Assembly: GCA_914767715.1 (NCBI GenBank)
Contig: OU612073.1
Coordinates: forward strand, 21,204,001-21,268,000
DNA: 64,000 bases
Source of the DNA: Membranipora membranacea
Taxonomy: Eukaryota; Bryozoa; Gymnolaemata; Cheilostomatida; Membraniporidae
Direction: 5' to 3'
The notes under the pieces are model-generated. The model made no database searches and was not told the origin of the DNA. It saw only the letters and a list, made by a program, of their open reading frames with translations. The translations under genes were made by a program, and so were the position numbers. Shown piece after piece: positions 50,645 to 60,629 of this stretch; position 1 is the stretch's first letter, and each line of letters begins with the position of its first letter.

Positions 50645-50702
50645 CATATACCAAGGAGTTAAAGACATATATACCAAAGAGTCTTTAACTCCTTGTATAT
50701 AC
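50645..50702. mobile_element. Mini-hairpin with 7-bp TSD (CATATAC/TATATAC)
   Basis: A 44-bp hairpin (50652-50695) has perfect 15-bp arms CAAGGAGTTAAAGAC and GTCTTTAACTCCTTG around a 14-nt loop. The flanks CATATAC and TATATAC match at 6 of 7 bases. It lies in the last intron of the patatin remnant. Confidence 0.8.
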
Positions 50703-51356
50703 TAATGTACATGTATTACTCTTGCTTGTTACATAATTATAACAGTAGTGAGTCACACTTATGTATTGTTGATGTATTTCCACAATGCTGATTGCTAATT
50801 TAATGTTTTCTGCTACAAAGAGGAGCAAACATGAACGGGACTATACAATACTAGTTTGAGCCTCCTAACTCTTGCCCTCTCCCTCGCCTGGCCAGGGAGA
50901 TGATACAATTGTCATGCTGACCCCACAACAGGAGTTATCTCCCTAAATTTATAAAGACTAAGACTCTTACCTTGAGGAACATCCTAGTGGAGTTTGTTAA
51001 CAAGGTATTAATTAGTAAGTACAGTAAAGAATTGTTTAAGTTTACTGATCGGCTGTCTGTCGTATCCCTGATATCTCTTATTTATATTCACTCCATTACT
51101 GCTCAAAAACCTCATAAGTGATTCATATGTGACCTTCAACAAACATAAGGTCAGTTAGAGCACATTAGTCATGTAAGTTCTGTACTGAAGTCCCCTGAAA
51201 GCTTATGCTGAGATGTTCTCCTAGCCATATGCCGTAACTCAGTTATCATACCATATTAGAATTTTCAGAAAAAGGTTATTTTAATGTTTGACAGCATTTA
51301 TACTGATCTTTACAATTTTACGATAGAAAGTCGTCTACCTCTTATTTATCAACTTA

Positions 51357-51407
51357 CAGTGCCCAATGAACTCCCTCTTCGAGGAAGAGGGAGTTCATTG
51401 CAGTGCC
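51357..51407. mobile_element. Mini-hairpin with perfect 7-bp TSD (CAGTGCC) inside a patatin exon
   Basis: CAGTGCC at 51357-51363 and 51401-51407 flanks a 37-bp hairpin (51364-51400) with perfect 17-bp arms CAATGAACTCCCTCTTC and GAAGAGGGAGTTCATTG around GAG. On the minus strand the duplicated GGCACTG overlaps the exon end, because the donor GTAAGT is the complement of 51352-51357. Hairpin plus one duplicate therefore add 44 bp to the exon. Confidence 0.9.
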
Positions 51408-53109
51408 TGTGTTATCAGGATCAAGCATAGAGAAAATCTTGTCTAGATTCATGTTCTCCCCAAATAATAGTCTGATATCAAAACTGTTAAACATTAAGGC
51501 TCCCAGTTCGTAACTTTTGGCTGGCATCGCATCGTCCAGAACCTTCTTCAGCTCACCCTTTGTGATATCAGGGTTATCTCCCTTGAAACACTTAACATCC
51601 TTCAGTGCCTAAGCATAGAAAATACTGAATGAATCCTTCAGTGTACTTATGTGTCCAACCTACTGCTCCTCAGATAAAGCAAAATATTGGGACCCTCACA
51701 ACGCAAGAGAATGGATAGATTGAGTGCCGATAGCCAACTAGAGATTTACTCAAACTGAATGACATTGTAAATCTCTCACGAACAGCTCGTACTACCAATA
51801 TGATCAGTGATCAGACCTACCTTAAGAAATTGTCCCATCCCATGGCTTTGACGAATATTTCACTATGCACAGCAGCTTCTTTCGTACCAACTACATGTTT
51901 TCTTCTCTCTCTGTAAAAAAAGGTATATAATTGGTCTGCTATTATATCAAAAGTTAGATCATCGAACAGCAGATATCAATCAAAATCCTCTGCAATTTTA
52001 TCTATTTTTTCATGGGAGGTTTTAATATGTATAAGAATCATTCCCAACAGTCTCTGCTGCATAATATAAAAATTATTATAATGTATGTATATCCCTTATC
52101 ATATTATATATGCGTCATACAGATTACAAAGAGTTTTAGTAGGCAGTTAACATTGAATGACAGAGTTTTCATCGGAAATCTAACGTGAATAGTTCAGTAT
52201 TCGGTCTCATCCCTTTTGTAATCGCTAGATCAACTCTTTTCTCCAGTGAGCCCGCATCAAATCTTGTTCCAGCGCTGATTAGACGATAAATCCAATAGTT
52301 TGGTCATTTCTCTCCTTAAATCTGGCACTGTTATCAATTAATTTACTGAAATCACTCAATGGCTGGATTCTGTTGAGGAAACTGTCATCTGGTTTCATTG
52401 ATAGCCACCAACCTTCCAAAAGTAAAAACATATTTATAAAAAGGTAAGGCCATTTGGTTTGGTAGCACCTGTACGATCTATTTCCTCCATTTTCTTACAC
52501 AGAATTCAAAGCTACCACATCAATTCTCTTGCTTGTAGGCCAGTAACTATCATCAGTAATCTATCTGTAAAAGGGTTGAAAGAACAGACAACCATCCAAG
52601 TGATGCATGTGAGTTGCTTAGACTGACTATGATATACTTACCATCAAATGCATGTATAAGAAAGTTACATAATACACCACCATCTACATAGTAATCTATT
52701 GTGTCAGTATTAGACTTAGTCTCAAATGGTACTGGCTGGAATACACCTGCAATGTTTAACAAGTAATTACTTCGCAGGTACGAGACCCAACCGTGGACTA
52801 TAATAATGGATCTGTTTAACAGGTAATGCGGATAACTTTGGGTGGCTCCGGTGACATTTCATCCAATGCCAATGCATGAACCAGCTGGTATGATGGGTGA
52901 TAAATGGCTACGTACAATACGTCTACGTCATGAGCTAAAGCTCGTAAAGCGTCCCATTCTTATTATTATTTACCTGGAATAGACATAGACATCCTGACAG
53001 CAACTCTGATAGGTACATTAGGAGTTGTCTTCACATGAAAGTACTCGGCTCTCATCATATTAACATTCACAGCCATTATGCAGAGTTCAGTATTGGTCTT
53101 ATCATAGAG

Positions 53110-53712
53110 CTAGAAGCAGCAGATGTGTTATAAGATATATGAAATTGTGATTGTTCCGTGTAATACAGCAATATAGGACTATATGAATTATCTCGTTATT
53201 CATCAGGACTTTTCTTTTTTGGAGAGATATTAACGTGAATTGCCTAAACTTTAGAAGACTGCAGTAATGATATACATATGTTGTAACTTCATGCTAGTGG
53301 CTGGTGAGTTATCATACACACTTACTGTAATTCTTATGGCTTTACCAATATTGATAAATGGTAGTAATTGGTGGTATATTTTTAGGGGAAATTAGTATTG
53401 AGAAATGTTGTTGCGATTTTAGAATCAAAGAAATTTTTATCTGTTGCTAATGGTTTTCTCAATTTACAATCTGGAAATCAGAAACAGCTGGTAATGGCTT
53501 CAGCAGGGTGTTTTGGACAAATACTCAAATTTCCCAAACTCCCACTTTCAACAGCGCCTCTTTTTTTGGTCACAATAAAATGAGTTGCCTTCTTACATTC
53601 ATAAGTGTGACATTACAACACAGTTGCAGATATGCAGATTATTTTTTTCTTATTCTCTGAAGGTAAAGGGACAACCGCTTACAACAGTAACGCCAAACTC
53701 TTAAATCAGCAG
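53110..53712. other. Spacer between patatin remnant and CUB/sushi gene
   Basis: Neither the patatin N-terminal exons (minus strand) nor the first exons of the CUB/sushi gene (plus strand) can be recognised here. A 61-codon plus-strand ORF near 53400 looks incidental. Confidence 0.45.
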
Positions 53713-56191
53713 ATGGTAGTGAGGTGATAACCCTCAAAGACATGGGTGAAGTGAGTCGAGGTGTAATCTATGTGGATCGTTATGGTAATCAAACTGCTCC
53801 CAGAAACTGTACAGTGAAAATCAGGGGGAATCAAACAGGTGTCATTTTTTTCAAGCAGAGATGGAGAAATGCAACAAGTGGACCGTGTCTTCAAGGTAGA
53901 ACTATTAGCAGCAAAACGCACTATGGGTCATGCCCAGAACAGAGGGAATATTTCCACCTAGAGATTGAAATCATATTGGAAACAGGAGATGTGGCTCAGC
54001 CAGGCTTTATCATAGATTACAGGGGTGAGATTTTTCAATTTCCAATTCATCGATAGCGTAGATTATATTTTTCAATCTAATTTAGAATGATTATGCTGAT
54101 TTTACATTGTTTTTCGTTATCACATTATATGGTATAGTTTCCACACCTAGTAGTTGTTGTCATGACTTCTTACACCATTTTATTCAACTTGGCCATTCCG
54201 CTACACTTTGCATGACTCATGCAAGTGTTGAAGGTCGCTTCTCGGCCTATTGGCTAAGATCAAAGTGTCGCTGCCAATGGCCGATTAGTGCCAGTTCAGT
54301 TTTGGCAGCTCGCTGCACACCCACGATTAGGAGGTCCACATGGCCTCACCTCTAGGATGCATTCTAGCTTTCTAGGATGTATCACATTCTCAGTATGAGA
54401 ATTTAGGGCACCTTGCGTCCCTCTTTAGGGGCAGCCCAATCTTCTGTTTCTTCGCAAACAGCAACTTGGCCATTCGGCCTATTGGCTAAGATCAAAGTGT
54501 CACTGCCAATGGCCGATTAGTGCCAGTTCCGTTTTGGCAGCTTGCTGCACACTTATGATTAGGAGGTACTCTATGGCCTCACCTCTAGGATGCATTCTTG
54601 TTTTCTAGAATGTATCACATTCTCCGTATGAGGATTAGGGCACCTTGCGTCCCTCTTTAGGGGCAGCCCAATCTTCTGTTTCTTAGCAAACAGCAACTTG
54701 GCTATCCAACCGGATAATGATAACTGTTTACTACTTACATTAGCGTTTCCTTCAACTATTGTTATCTTTCTCTTCCAGTTTACCCAGCGTTCACCATGAG
54801 CGAAAATTACCCATACATCGGTGCTCAAAAGCAGCCTGAGGGATATATTGCTGACCAATTGTTTTCAAAGGATTCTTTAGATAGACCGTATCGCATGAGA
54901 GCATTTATTGAAAAGTTACCTGTGACTGCGATGATAACCCTTCAGGTAGAGGTTGTCAAGTTGAACACATCAGAAAATCCTTTATTTCATATTTATTATC
55001 ATGAAACTAGTCGCCCTGGATTTTATATCCTGAAAGACATTTACGCTGCCAATACCACAGTCACGAACAAGAATCTGAAGTTTATAGGCCATTATCCAAT
55101 AAAGATAGACTATAAGCCAAATGTGGATGCTAAATATGGGGAATCTCTTCGCATCAAATACAAGGGTGAGTGAGCTTCTATCTGAATTATGAATCGTGCA
55201 CCCATACCACAAGACAAAGAAACGGGAATTTTGGGAGCTTGAATTGAGGAGTAAAAGACTTTACTCCTTGCTTGAATAGCTACTGGTGAGGTTTTGCTGT
55301 GGCAACTCAACATCAAACAACGGGGCATTTGAATGGTATGCCACAGTATCTCACTTACTTTTAAACCTTCAACCTAGGAAGATACAACCATTTTTTTATC
55401 AGATAAAAAATAATTGCTGTACTTGCCTTCGATTCCAGTCAACTGGTGTCCTGATACGGAAATACATCTTGAACGTATACAGCAAATCCAGGTAAATACA
55501 TCAGAATACACTGCAACGTGTAAGCAGGGATATGAACTTGATTCCAAAGACACCCATTACACTTGTCACGGTGGAGAGGAATGGCTTCATGAACTGAGAT
55601 GCAGTAAAATAGCGAATGTCACAACTGGGTCAGCGACAGATGACATCCCATCAGATCATGGTATGTGCTATGGTATAACTAGAAGTGTTTGCTTGTGTTA
55701 CGAGCTCTTGACGGATCAGGGGATGCTCTTTTCTATGCGTTATGACTTCATTGTGTTGCTGGGAGTAGGAGGTAGCTCAGTTGGTTAGAGTGCCTGCCCC
55801 CTAACGCGCAAGCGTTGGAGGTCTCGGGTTCGATTCCCGGTGTAGGCTACTGTATGCTACCGGGCTCAGTAGATGATATAGGTGTTCAGTCTTCAGACAG
55901 AGACCAACTTGCAATATTAACCTACTTTAACCCACATGTAAATTGGTAAGTTTAAGTTTATGTGTCACATTTGACAAAATATTGTATCAGTCATTGTTAT
56001 CATTAGTGAACCAATGAATATACAAGATGCACTTAATATTGGTGACCTGTAAAACGCAAAATCGCAGCGCAGACACCAAACTACTTATTCTCAACTCCAT
56101 CATCATTCCAACCCATCCCAATCATCTCCTCTCGTTCTCAGGTGATCAGCAACAAACTACAGTGCGGCCATCTGTTCAGACACGGGTGTAA
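53713..56191 (+). CDS. CUB-CUB-sushi extracellular protein (5' end not resolved)
   Basis: Four exons join in frame: 53713-54024, 54779-55165, 55439-55660 and 56142-56191. The first and second exons each encode a CUB-like beta-sandwich of about 105-125 aa; the first has aromatic/Gly landmarks such as GEVSRGVIYV and ends PGFIIDYRG, the second starts YPAFTMSENYPYIG and ends LRIKYKG. The third is a sushi/CCP module with cysteines in CPDTEI, TCKQGYEL, TCHGGEEW and RCSK. Exons are phase 1-1, typical for shuffled extracellular modules. Several N-x-S/T sites agree with secretion. The reading ends at TAA 56189-56191 with the C-terminus VQTRV. Skipping 36 bases (GTGTAAG donor at about 56186, CTCAG acceptor ending about 56221) would keep the frame and add a hydrophobic stretch, VPVFAGVLAALSMLIRLL, ending at 56326-56328. 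Start and signal peptide must be in an upstream exon. Confidence 0.7.
54235..54470 (+). mobile_element. SINE-like unit with U2 snRNA-derived head, copy 1
   Basis: The unit begins TCGCTTCTCGGCCTATTGG followed by CTAAGATCAAAGTGT. This matches the 5' end of U2 snRNA (conserved ATCGCTTCTCGGCCTTTTGG then CTAAGATCAAGTGT) with one substitution and one inserted A over about 33 bases. The remaining 200 bp are unrelated to U2 and recur in copy 2, ending GCAAACAGCAACTTGGC. It lies in the intron between the two CUB exons. Confidence 0.75.
54474..54702 (+). mobile_element. SINE-like unit with U2-derived head, copy 2 (head shortened)
   Basis: This tandem copy is about 93% identical by eye to copy 1 from TCGGCCTATTGGCTAAGATC to GCAAACAGCAACTTGGC. 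It lacks the first six bases of the U2 head. The direct head-to-tail arrangement with no spacer points to unequal exchange or nested insertion. Confidence 0.75.
55238..55277. mobile_element. Mini-hairpin with perfect 7-bp TSD (CTTGAAT)
   Basis: CTTGAAT at 55238-55244 and 55271-55277 flanks a 26-bp hairpin (55245-55270). The right arm ends TTTACTCCTTG, and the left arm begins TGAGGAGTAAA rather than CAAGGAGTAAA. The C-to-T and A-to-G differences at the first two bases are the only deviations from perfect pairing near the end. It lies in the intron before the sushi exon. Confidence 0.78.
55765..55860 (+). mobile_element. tRNA-derived SINE head
   Basis: An A-box region TAGCTCAGTTGGTTAGAGTG (55773-55792) and a consensus B box GGTTCGATTCC (55827-55837) are spaced as in a tRNA gene. 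The anticodon arm is replaced by a hairpin, CCTAACGC-GCAA-GCGTTGG. The acceptor stem does not pair, so it is not a functional tRNA. It lies in the last intron of the CUB/sushi gene. Confidence 0.7.
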
Positions 56192-57010
56192 GGGATTAAG
56201 AGCAAGCGCTATAAGACTCAGTCGACTGGAGTACCTGTCTTTGCAGGAGTTTTGGCTGCACTCTCCATGCTTATCAGACTGCTGGGAGGGACTCATCGCC
56301 ACTTTAAAGAGAGTCCAGTACAAAGTTAAGATGTGAGACGCCCATTTTACTGATCAGCAAATTGGAATTGGAGCAGTTATTCAGGAGGTCTTTCAATTAA
56401 AATCAGCCAAAATTGCGAACACAATCTGATTTGTGACCTGCTAGCGAGCGATATTTTTGAGCGATGTGAAAGTGATAATTTGCTATAGTAAAGCATCATT
56501 CTCATGGAAAGACCCCCTGATTTGTTTGCGATAACTGGGTGCGCTGCCATAAGTTTTGTTACATATGAGGTAAATTGTCATCTCATTCACACCCCTTATA
56601 TTAAGTGTATCTAGATTTAGGACCAGAGGAAGATCAATGATACAAAAGACTTCTAGACCATTACCTCTATTACCTACTACAGCAGGCACTCAGCTCAATC
56701 TGGCTGGTGAGTGAAACCTCAACTGTCACTCATAAAGTTACTTTTGCAAAACGCACTTCATCTGCTAATGAATGAGACAAAGAGAGGCAAATTACGCTTA
56801 TGCAGTGATTACAGTCAGGTCGGTCAGCATATTTTTACCTATTTTTTCTTTACAACAGAAACTCACTGCTTCAAATACTTGCAAATTGTTGACAAACAAA
56901 GGTAGATCAGCTGTTTTAGTCACAAACTTGATAAAAAAAAAGGCAAATTAACACAATTTCAAAAATGTGTAGCCAGAAATTTGATAAATATTATTATTAC
57001 TAGTAGGCTA
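56192..57010. other. Spacer downstream of the CUB/sushi gene
   Basis: Apart from the alternative hydrophobic coding stretch at about 56222-56328 described under the CUB/sushi gene, no exon is supported here. Confidence 0.4.
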
Positions 57011-58331
57011 CTATGCCTTTTGCCTAGGACCGTCAAGGTATTGCTTGCAAACGTACAGGCGATAGGAATCTCCAACAGGTAAAATATTTCGGAAATCATC
57101 CATTCTTTGACAGCCTGAGTACATCAAAAAATAATACCTTTTTTTTTTATCTAAAACTATTCGCAAAAAGTCTTCTCTGCACAAGCTGCAGTTACACATA
57201 TTATTATAATGTGTGGGTCTTCCAGAATTGATAGGTCCAATCTTCTCACAAGCAGTGTAACAATCTTCGGATGATCTATCCTCCCCAAAGCTCTGTAAAA
57301 CGTACTGGGCTACAATGGAAAATGCTTAGATGAATTTTTTAAAAAGGTTATGAGATTTATGGGATTTTACTAGATATTCCTAAGAGAGTGCATTGTGGGA
57401 TACTCAATGCATACAATAATGGAGATATATCTGGCGTTGCTTGACTAAGGCATGTATGTATGAGCGACACCCCAGCAGGTCTCACTCAGTGAGTGAGCGA
57501 TCAGATTGCGATCTTAGCTGTTTCTAATTGAAAGATCCACTAGGTTCGCAAATACAAATGGGAACAACAACGAATATCGATAGGTGGTAAGAACCCAGCA
57601 GTACTTGAAGTTGATTACAGATAATAAAGTGGTAGCGTTAAAGCCACTTGTTGATGGTACATAAAATTAAATACATTTTATAAAAAAAAGAGGGGGGCTA
57701 AAGACCAGCCAAATTTATTCTCAGATTTGACGAAAGATGCTGTCATGAATCAGATCTTAGGTAAATCTTAAAGTAGTTTTTATCAAAGGAGGGTCACAAA
57801 AATTAAATTGTTCAAGTCTAAGTCGTGCCCTTAGCGGGTTTTCCAATCCACAAATGTAGATCACTCTTATACTCCCCATTACATCACAAACAGTGTTCTG
57901 AGTGAGTGGGAAATATTTAGAAATATTTAGGGGGAACTCTTAGAACACAGTTTGCCCTAAATTCTGTGCTTAAAAAAGTGTGAAAATGTTACATTTTGCA
58001 CAGATTTCAATCATATTATCAATCATGCTATCACAGATCTATATTTCTGCATACATGTTATGCTCAACAGCATGGATTTGCATAATGTAACATAGATATT
58101 GCAAAAGATTTCTCTGCGACAGCATTGCGGCCATTTTGGCTGCTGTCGACCCAGAGAGTAGAGTTCCCACAATGAAAAAAGTCCACTTAGAACACTGATC
58201 ACAAATAATGCAGTTAACTAAAAGTACGTACCTGGTATAGATTTATCCTGACATGTTGATGACCAAACTCTGGAAGCAGCGTAAGATGTGAAGAGTAAAA
58301 AAAGAAACAAAGAAAACATATTTTTACTCAT
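57011..58331 (-). CDS. Small secreted cysteine-rich protein
   Basis: Two exons, 58331-58232 and 57309-57011, give 399 bp (132 aa). The N-terminus MSKNMFSLFLFLLFTSYAAS is a clear signal peptide with a likely cleavage after Ala-Ala-Ser. The mature part has about nine cysteines, including SSTCQDKS, DCYTACEKIG and the clustered MCNCSLCRED, then YSGCQRMDD and LYVCKQYL. The intron has AG/GT ends and phase 1. No family is recognised; the layout suggests an extracellular disulphide-rich domain. The gene lies on the strand opposite to the CUB/sushi gene and to the downstream signalling-tail exon, possibly within an intron of the latter. Confidence 0.6.
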
Positions 58332-58799
58332 TGTGTCTTGGAATGCAAGTTCGGAGGGTTGACCCCAACCACTGAATGATCCTAACAGATTATCATACAG
58401 CTGTTTTTGTTGTTCATTCTTATATATCACTAATATCTTGAGTTACTTTAATCCATTAATCTACATATTTTCTAAGTGGTCTTACGTAGTTATGGTAAAA
58501 AGTGAAACTTGACTACTTGTCAGTTCAATAGACATGGGATCGGGAAGTGGGGGGGGGGGCGGGACTTGAATGGTACTAGCATGAAGAGAGGCTAACGACT
58601 GGCAAACATCATAGATCTCAAGCTAAATAACTGCAGGTGTGCTAAATCATTAATACAGGATCCATGTTTGGATAAATGAGACAGATCATGAGTTATAATG
58701 ATACAGGCTAAACAACAATGTGATGCTGCCATTTTGGATGAGGGGGAATTTAAATGGAGATATGGAGTGTCAAAGTCTGAGAATGCTATAACCTGTCAG
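58332..58799. other. Spacer with a G-rich run
   Basis: It contains GGGGGGGGGGCGGG-like sequence near 58548-58563 (ten G). It must include the promoter of the minus-strand secreted gene. No exon is supported. Confidence 0.45.
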
Positions 58800-59562
58800 A
58801 TTTGTTTTGGGAAATAATTTTGCTAAAAATTGTTCTGATCTTGAAAATACAACCCTGTCAATAAATTGTAGTCCATACATTTCTATTCCAGACCCAAAGT
58901 GTACCAATGACATTGACTGCGAATCTGCCCCAACATCTGACTATGATAACATTGAGAATACTGATTTATATGCAGATTACAGCGTCATCAATGAAAATGA
59001 CATGATAAGCATATCTCAACAAGAAAGGAACACACAGCATCCTCATATAGCCCCTCCTCCTATGAAGGCACCAAGGTGCCCCTCACCAGGATTGTTGAGG
59101 AATTGTTTACATGAGATGGAGAAAAGAGGGATGCGTTGCCACAACAATTTAGTAGAGGTGCCAGGTAATTTAGAAGACATTTCTTCACGACCTAAGGTAC
59201 CACATGCTCCACCGTTACCTTGTGTAGGGCCCTCAGTAACCAAACCAAACGACTTGAAGCGATTGCATAGGAGTACAGTTATTGATGAAACTACAAACAG
59301 CACCTCCATTGAAAGTGCTGAAGCTTTAAGAAAATCCAAAGACATTGAGACAGAGAACAGACCACATGCATTGTCATCTGACCAAAAATCTTGTGATGAG
59401 ACGTCAACAAATACAGGAGCAAATAATACTGAGGGTAGCAATTTTTCTTCTATGTCAGATTTCTCCTCGGAAAAGTGTACCACTCTGATAAACAATGATA
59501 ACCGTAATCCGATAGACTATGAGGATGCATTAAGTGTTTACGATGTATATACACTTGATTAA
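58800..59562 (+). CDS. Terminal exon encoding a signalling-tail-like region with an ITAM-like motif
   Basis: One long open frame of about 254 codons stops at TAA 59560-59562. The frame has an in-frame stop at 58789 and a plausible acceptor CAG ending at 58799, so this is probably the last exon of a longer gene whose upstream exons I cannot assign. The sequence is hydrophilic and has no cysteine-rich domain. It contains YDNI (58942) and YSVI (58978) separated by eight residues, fitting YxxI-x8-YxxI, plus SH3-ligand-like prolines (IAPPPMKAPRCPSPG, VPHAPPLPCVGP) and a C-terminus with four tyrosines ending SVYDVYTLD. Such tails recruit SH2 and SH3 proteins after Tyr phosphorylation. It might be the cytoplasmic part of a receptor, perhaps of the CUB/sushi gene upstream, but splice phases tried did not give a clean join. 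Confidence 0.5.
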
Positions 59563-60629
59563 TTTTCACTTTTTGCTCTGCCCTGTAATGTCTGGGATTT
59601 TCGATGACAAATAATTAAGCATAGCATTACATATTGAACGTCATTAAGCTTCTTCTCTGTGGGACATATGAGCTTAGTGGTTTGAGAATAGAATGACTAT
59701 ATTGCCGATATATCGTAAATCTTAAGAGCATCAACAGAATGAACCAATAGCATTTCCAGTTTCCTAAATCTGCATAATTGTAATCAGTCAAATTCACGTA
59801 ATACCTTTGAACACACGTACATCGGATCAATTTAATCCTGCTCTTATAACAAATCCTTTTGATAACAAAGAGGAGCAAAAAAGGCAGGTGTCTTGATTGC
59901 TCACCTTCTCTGCTCTTTCCTGTTCGGATAGAGGGTGCCTGCCAAATTGATTTTTTCTATCTTATCCTGTCCTGAGCACCCTCTTCACTGAGGTGTCTTT
60001 GTTTTCATGAATAAGATGAGGCAAAGGATTTAACATATTACAATAACCTCTCCTGTTCGCTTCCTAACCATGCAGTGATAACAGATCACAGCAGCAAATG
60101 ACAATTATCCTCTCCTGTTTTGAATATATTTGAAATTTTATACCGTGCAACATTTTGCAATCATATCAAGAATCTCATATTTTTAAGCATTGCGTCATGT
60201 GTATTGTTCCGACTGTATATTTTCCTAAATATTTATATTATAACCTCATATTTATTATCTTTAATGTCCTTTCTCACAACGATCGAAACGGTTTTTTCCA
60301 AGCAACAAAAAGTTGAGGTTCAAAAAGTTGCTTTTCTTGTGTAAGATAGGATAACAATAAGTTAACAAAATTCCAAATTTGTGTTGTCACTGGCCGTTAA
60401 CAATGGCTCTGGCACTAGTGCTGGCATTGTTACAAATTTAGACTTTTTTGAGACCTGGAGTGTTATTATACAAACCTTCTGCTAAATCATGGGTTCCACT
60501 TTGACAATCATACAAAGCTCCTTCCAAATCATGGAGGCGACTTTGAGTATCATGAAGACCTCCTGCTAAATCATGATAAAGTTTTACATGATCCTACCCA
60601 CACGTTACATAAAGGAATTATTCTCCATA
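59563..60629. other. Intergenic region before the LINE
   Basis: No gene is supported. A 9-bp inverted pair (AGAGGGTGC near 59931 and GCACCCTCT near 59977) and several CTCCTGTT repeats are present. Near 60475-60600, short repeated phrases (CTTCTGCTAAATCATG / CTCCTTCCAAATCATGGAGG / CTCCTGCTAAATCATGA) form a degenerate tandem array. Confidence 0.4.

Larger units (their letters stand above)
50505..53109 (-). pseudogene. Patatin-like phospholipase, truncated and frame-disrupted remnant
   Basis: Minus-strand exon-like blocks occur at about 53109-52975, 52748-52643, 52412-52200, 51905-51829, 51606-51358 and 50597-50505. The first reads LCIMAVNVNMMRAEYFHVKT and ends RVAVRMSMSIP. The second reads GVFQPVPF and YYVDGGVLCNF, where DGG carries the catalytic Asp of the Ser-Asp dyad of patatin lipases. 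The third has FLNRIQPLSDFSKLID and TIGF. The last reads NRTVGINCDYIDTMDFSL. Patatin enzymes hydrolyse acyl esters of membrane lipids. The N-terminal half with the oxyanion loop and the GxSxG nucleophile is missing from the window. Two extra bases at about 52285-52286 put TIGF and the following RLISAGTRFDAGS in different frames. A mini-hairpin lengthens the fifth exon by 44 bp and breaks an otherwise phase-0 junction with the last exon. Several blocks remain well conserved, so inactivation may be recent; assembly error at the 2-bp site is possible. Confidence 0.7.

Noticed and set aside
55765-55860. Functional tRNA gene
   Set aside because: The B box is good, but the acceptor stem does not pair and the anticodon arm is abnormal; it fits a tRNA-derived SINE.
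57474-57496. Palindrome CTCACTCAGTGAGTGAG as a mini-hairpin member
   Set aside because: No 7-bp direct flanks and no CA...TG ends.
59043-59495. 150-codon minus-strand ORF opposite the signalling-tail exon
   Set aside because: It is the antisense shadow of the plus-strand frame, which has meaningful Tyr and Pro motifs.
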